7,336 bases of DNA, taken from Candidatus Babelota bacterium (lineage in GTDB: Bacteria > JAGOBX01). The DNA lies in NCBI GenBank assembly GCA_017999075.1, contig JAGOBX010000168.1:1-7336 (forward strand), read 5' to 3'. This document shows, piece by piece, positions 6,206 to 7,336 of this stretch (within the stretch, counting starts at the first letter, position 1; each line of letters begins with the position of its first letter). The translations under genes and the position numbers were made by a program. The notes under the pieces were generated by a model that had not been told where the DNA came from, did no database searches, and was given only the letters and a program-made list of their open reading frames with translations.

Positions 6206-7324
6206 TTATCTTTTCAATTCACTCAATACGCAATTCAGCAGTTTATTTGCCGCATTCCACCAGAAAAACCTTTTCATTTCCACAGCAGCAGTTTGACCTT
6301 TAATTTGAGCAGCTTTATAATTTGTAAAAATTTCCCTCATAATCCGCCTTAATTCTTTTTTTTCCGGAATCCTCCAATTCCCTTTAAGCCCGGCATAACT
6401 TTTATCATCTTTTACCGGCCGTGTTTCCAAATTCTTTAATAAGTAACAATTTTTTTCATTAATAAATTCTGTTGTCATAGAATAATTTGTAGCTATGCAC
6501 GGCATACCTGTTGTCATACATTCAAGCAACCGCAATCCGCTTGCTTCTGCTTTATAAGGAAATATTCCGCAATTCATATCATTATAAATACGGGCCAACT
6601 GATGAAAACTCTGAACCGGATTAACAATAAATATTGTTGAATGTTCAGGTTGATCTTTAGTATAAATCTTATGTTTGTTAGTTACAAATCTTAACAATTC
6701 AGGTAAAAAACTTCCTGTCATAAACGGATTATGCCACATACAATACAATTCTACATTTTCTTCAGGAGAAAATTCTTCGCAAAACGATTCAACAGTCAAT
6801 TGCTGATTTTTTCTTGAATCCCATTTACCGATAGAAAAAAATTTAAACTTATTTTTTGCCGTAAACTCAAAAGATTGTTGTTTTCTCGGTTTAAAAATAG
6901 AAAGATTGACTCCCGGCTGTATTACCGCAATTTTTTTTATGTCATATTTTTTTAAAATTTCCGCCTGCCACTTTGATGGAACGCATATAATATCAAGCTG
7001 TTTTAACTGATTCACCCATGAATTTTCAAGCTCATCGCTAAAAAAAAATGTAAACCCTATTTTTTTCCCTCCAGTAAATCTAAACATCTGGTTTCCGTTC
7101 GAAAATATTATTCCGGTATTGTCAAATCTCATTTTTTCAAGGCGGCTGAGCATTTTCTGAATTTCATCAAATTCGAGTTTCTCAACTCCAGTCAATTTAT
7201 GAAAGGATGGAGCAAGACATACTTCAAGATGTTTATTCAGTTCAAGTGATATATTTTTGCCGTATACTCCGTATGAAAAATTACTTATTTCTGTAAAAAT
7301 ATTTATTTGCAAAACATTATCCAT
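6206..7324 (-). CDS. GT4-type (GT-B) glycosyltransferase
   Basis: This 372-residue retaining-type glycosyltransferase has two Rossmann halves. The N-terminal half (about 1-140) begins with the strand LQINIFTEISNFSYG. VPSKWQAEILKKY and then VIQPGVNLSIFKP lead into the C-terminal, donor-binding half. GKWDSRKN (166-173) supplies the basic residues that usually contact the donor phosphates. The family's E-x7-E motif is present as EASGLRLLE (E260 and E268), followed by MTTGMPCIATN. The donor and acceptor are unknown; a role in surface glycan assembly is inferred from the second glycosyltransferase downstream. The ATG lies 12 nt from the window edge. No in-frame stop occurs in those 12 nt, so an earlier start outside is possible, but the N-terminus already begins at the expected first strand. 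A run of nine T on the coding strand (7040-7048) encodes F93-F95. Confidence 0.93.
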   Translation of the reverse strand: MDNVLQINIFTEISNFSYGVYGKNISLELNKHLEVCLAPSFHKLTGVEKLEFDEIQKMLSRLEKMRFDNTGIIFSNGNQMFRFTGGKKIGFTFFFSDELENSWVNQLKQLDIICVPSKWQAEILKKYDIKKIAVIQPGVNLSIFKPRKQQSFEFTAKNKFKFFSIGKWDSRKNQQLTVESFCEEFSPEENVELYCMWHNPFMTGSFLPELLRFVTNKHKIYTKDQPEHSTIFIVNPVQSFHQLARIYNDMNCGIFPYKAEASGLRLLECMTTGMPCIATNYSMTTEFINEKNCYLLKNLETRPVKDDKSYAGLKGNWRIPEKKELRRIMREIFTNYKAAQIKGQTAAVEMKRFFWWNAANKLLNCVLSELKR

Positions 7325-7336
7325 TCTAATTTTTTT

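Noticed and set aside
6140-6352. Plus-strand ORF of 70 codons
   Set aside because: It covers the gap and is antisense to the end of the GT4 gene. Its start overlaps the ribosome site of the minus-strand gene, and the product is low-complexity and unlike any family.
1-7336. CRISPR array, insertion sequence, tRNA/rRNA or defence system
   Set aside because: No regularly spaced repeats, terminal inverted repeats with a transposase, structured RNA genes or known defence-family proteins are visible on either strand.

Overview
The window is an AT-rich bacterial stretch with eight protein genes, all on the minus strand, so it reads from high to low coordinates. Ordinary start codons and all three stop codons are used (TGA ends the gene at 4308-5072), so the standard bacterial code applies. 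A Kdo/heptose-type family 2 glycosyltransferase related to KdtX/WaaE suggests a diderm (LPS-like) envelope. The K/N/I-rich proteins fit a low-GC lineage. I cannot name the organism from the sequence.

First unit (7324 down to 4308): a GT4-type glycosyltransferase, then an uncharacterised mainly helical protein with a possible beta-grasp-like N-terminus, then a YycJ/WalJ-like metallo-beta-lactamase-fold hydrolase. The MBL gene is followed by a short hairpin and a T6 run (4277-4306, minus strand), which looks like a weak intrinsic terminator, and by a 119-bp gap.

Second unit (4188 down to 35): a Yip1-like five-helix membrane protein, a family 2 glycosyltransferase, an unrecognised 170-residue protein, hisA of histidine biosynthesis, and a B12-binding-domain/radical SAM enzyme. 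From the 170-residue gene to the end the genes are only 18 and 30 nt apart, so they are probably co-transcribed. An 8-bp perfect inverted repeat lies in front of the family 2 glycosyltransferase.

Functionally the window mixes envelope or glycan assembly (two glycosyltransferases, a Yip1-like membrane protein and possibly the radical SAM enzyme) with housekeeping genes (hisA, the YycJ-like hydrolase). I see no mobile element, CRISPR array, tRNA or rRNA, and no gap over 300 bp. There is no clear sign of a new defence or mobile system. The least explained parts are the 170-residue orphan, the helical protein at 5110-6132 and the substrate of the radical SAM enzyme.
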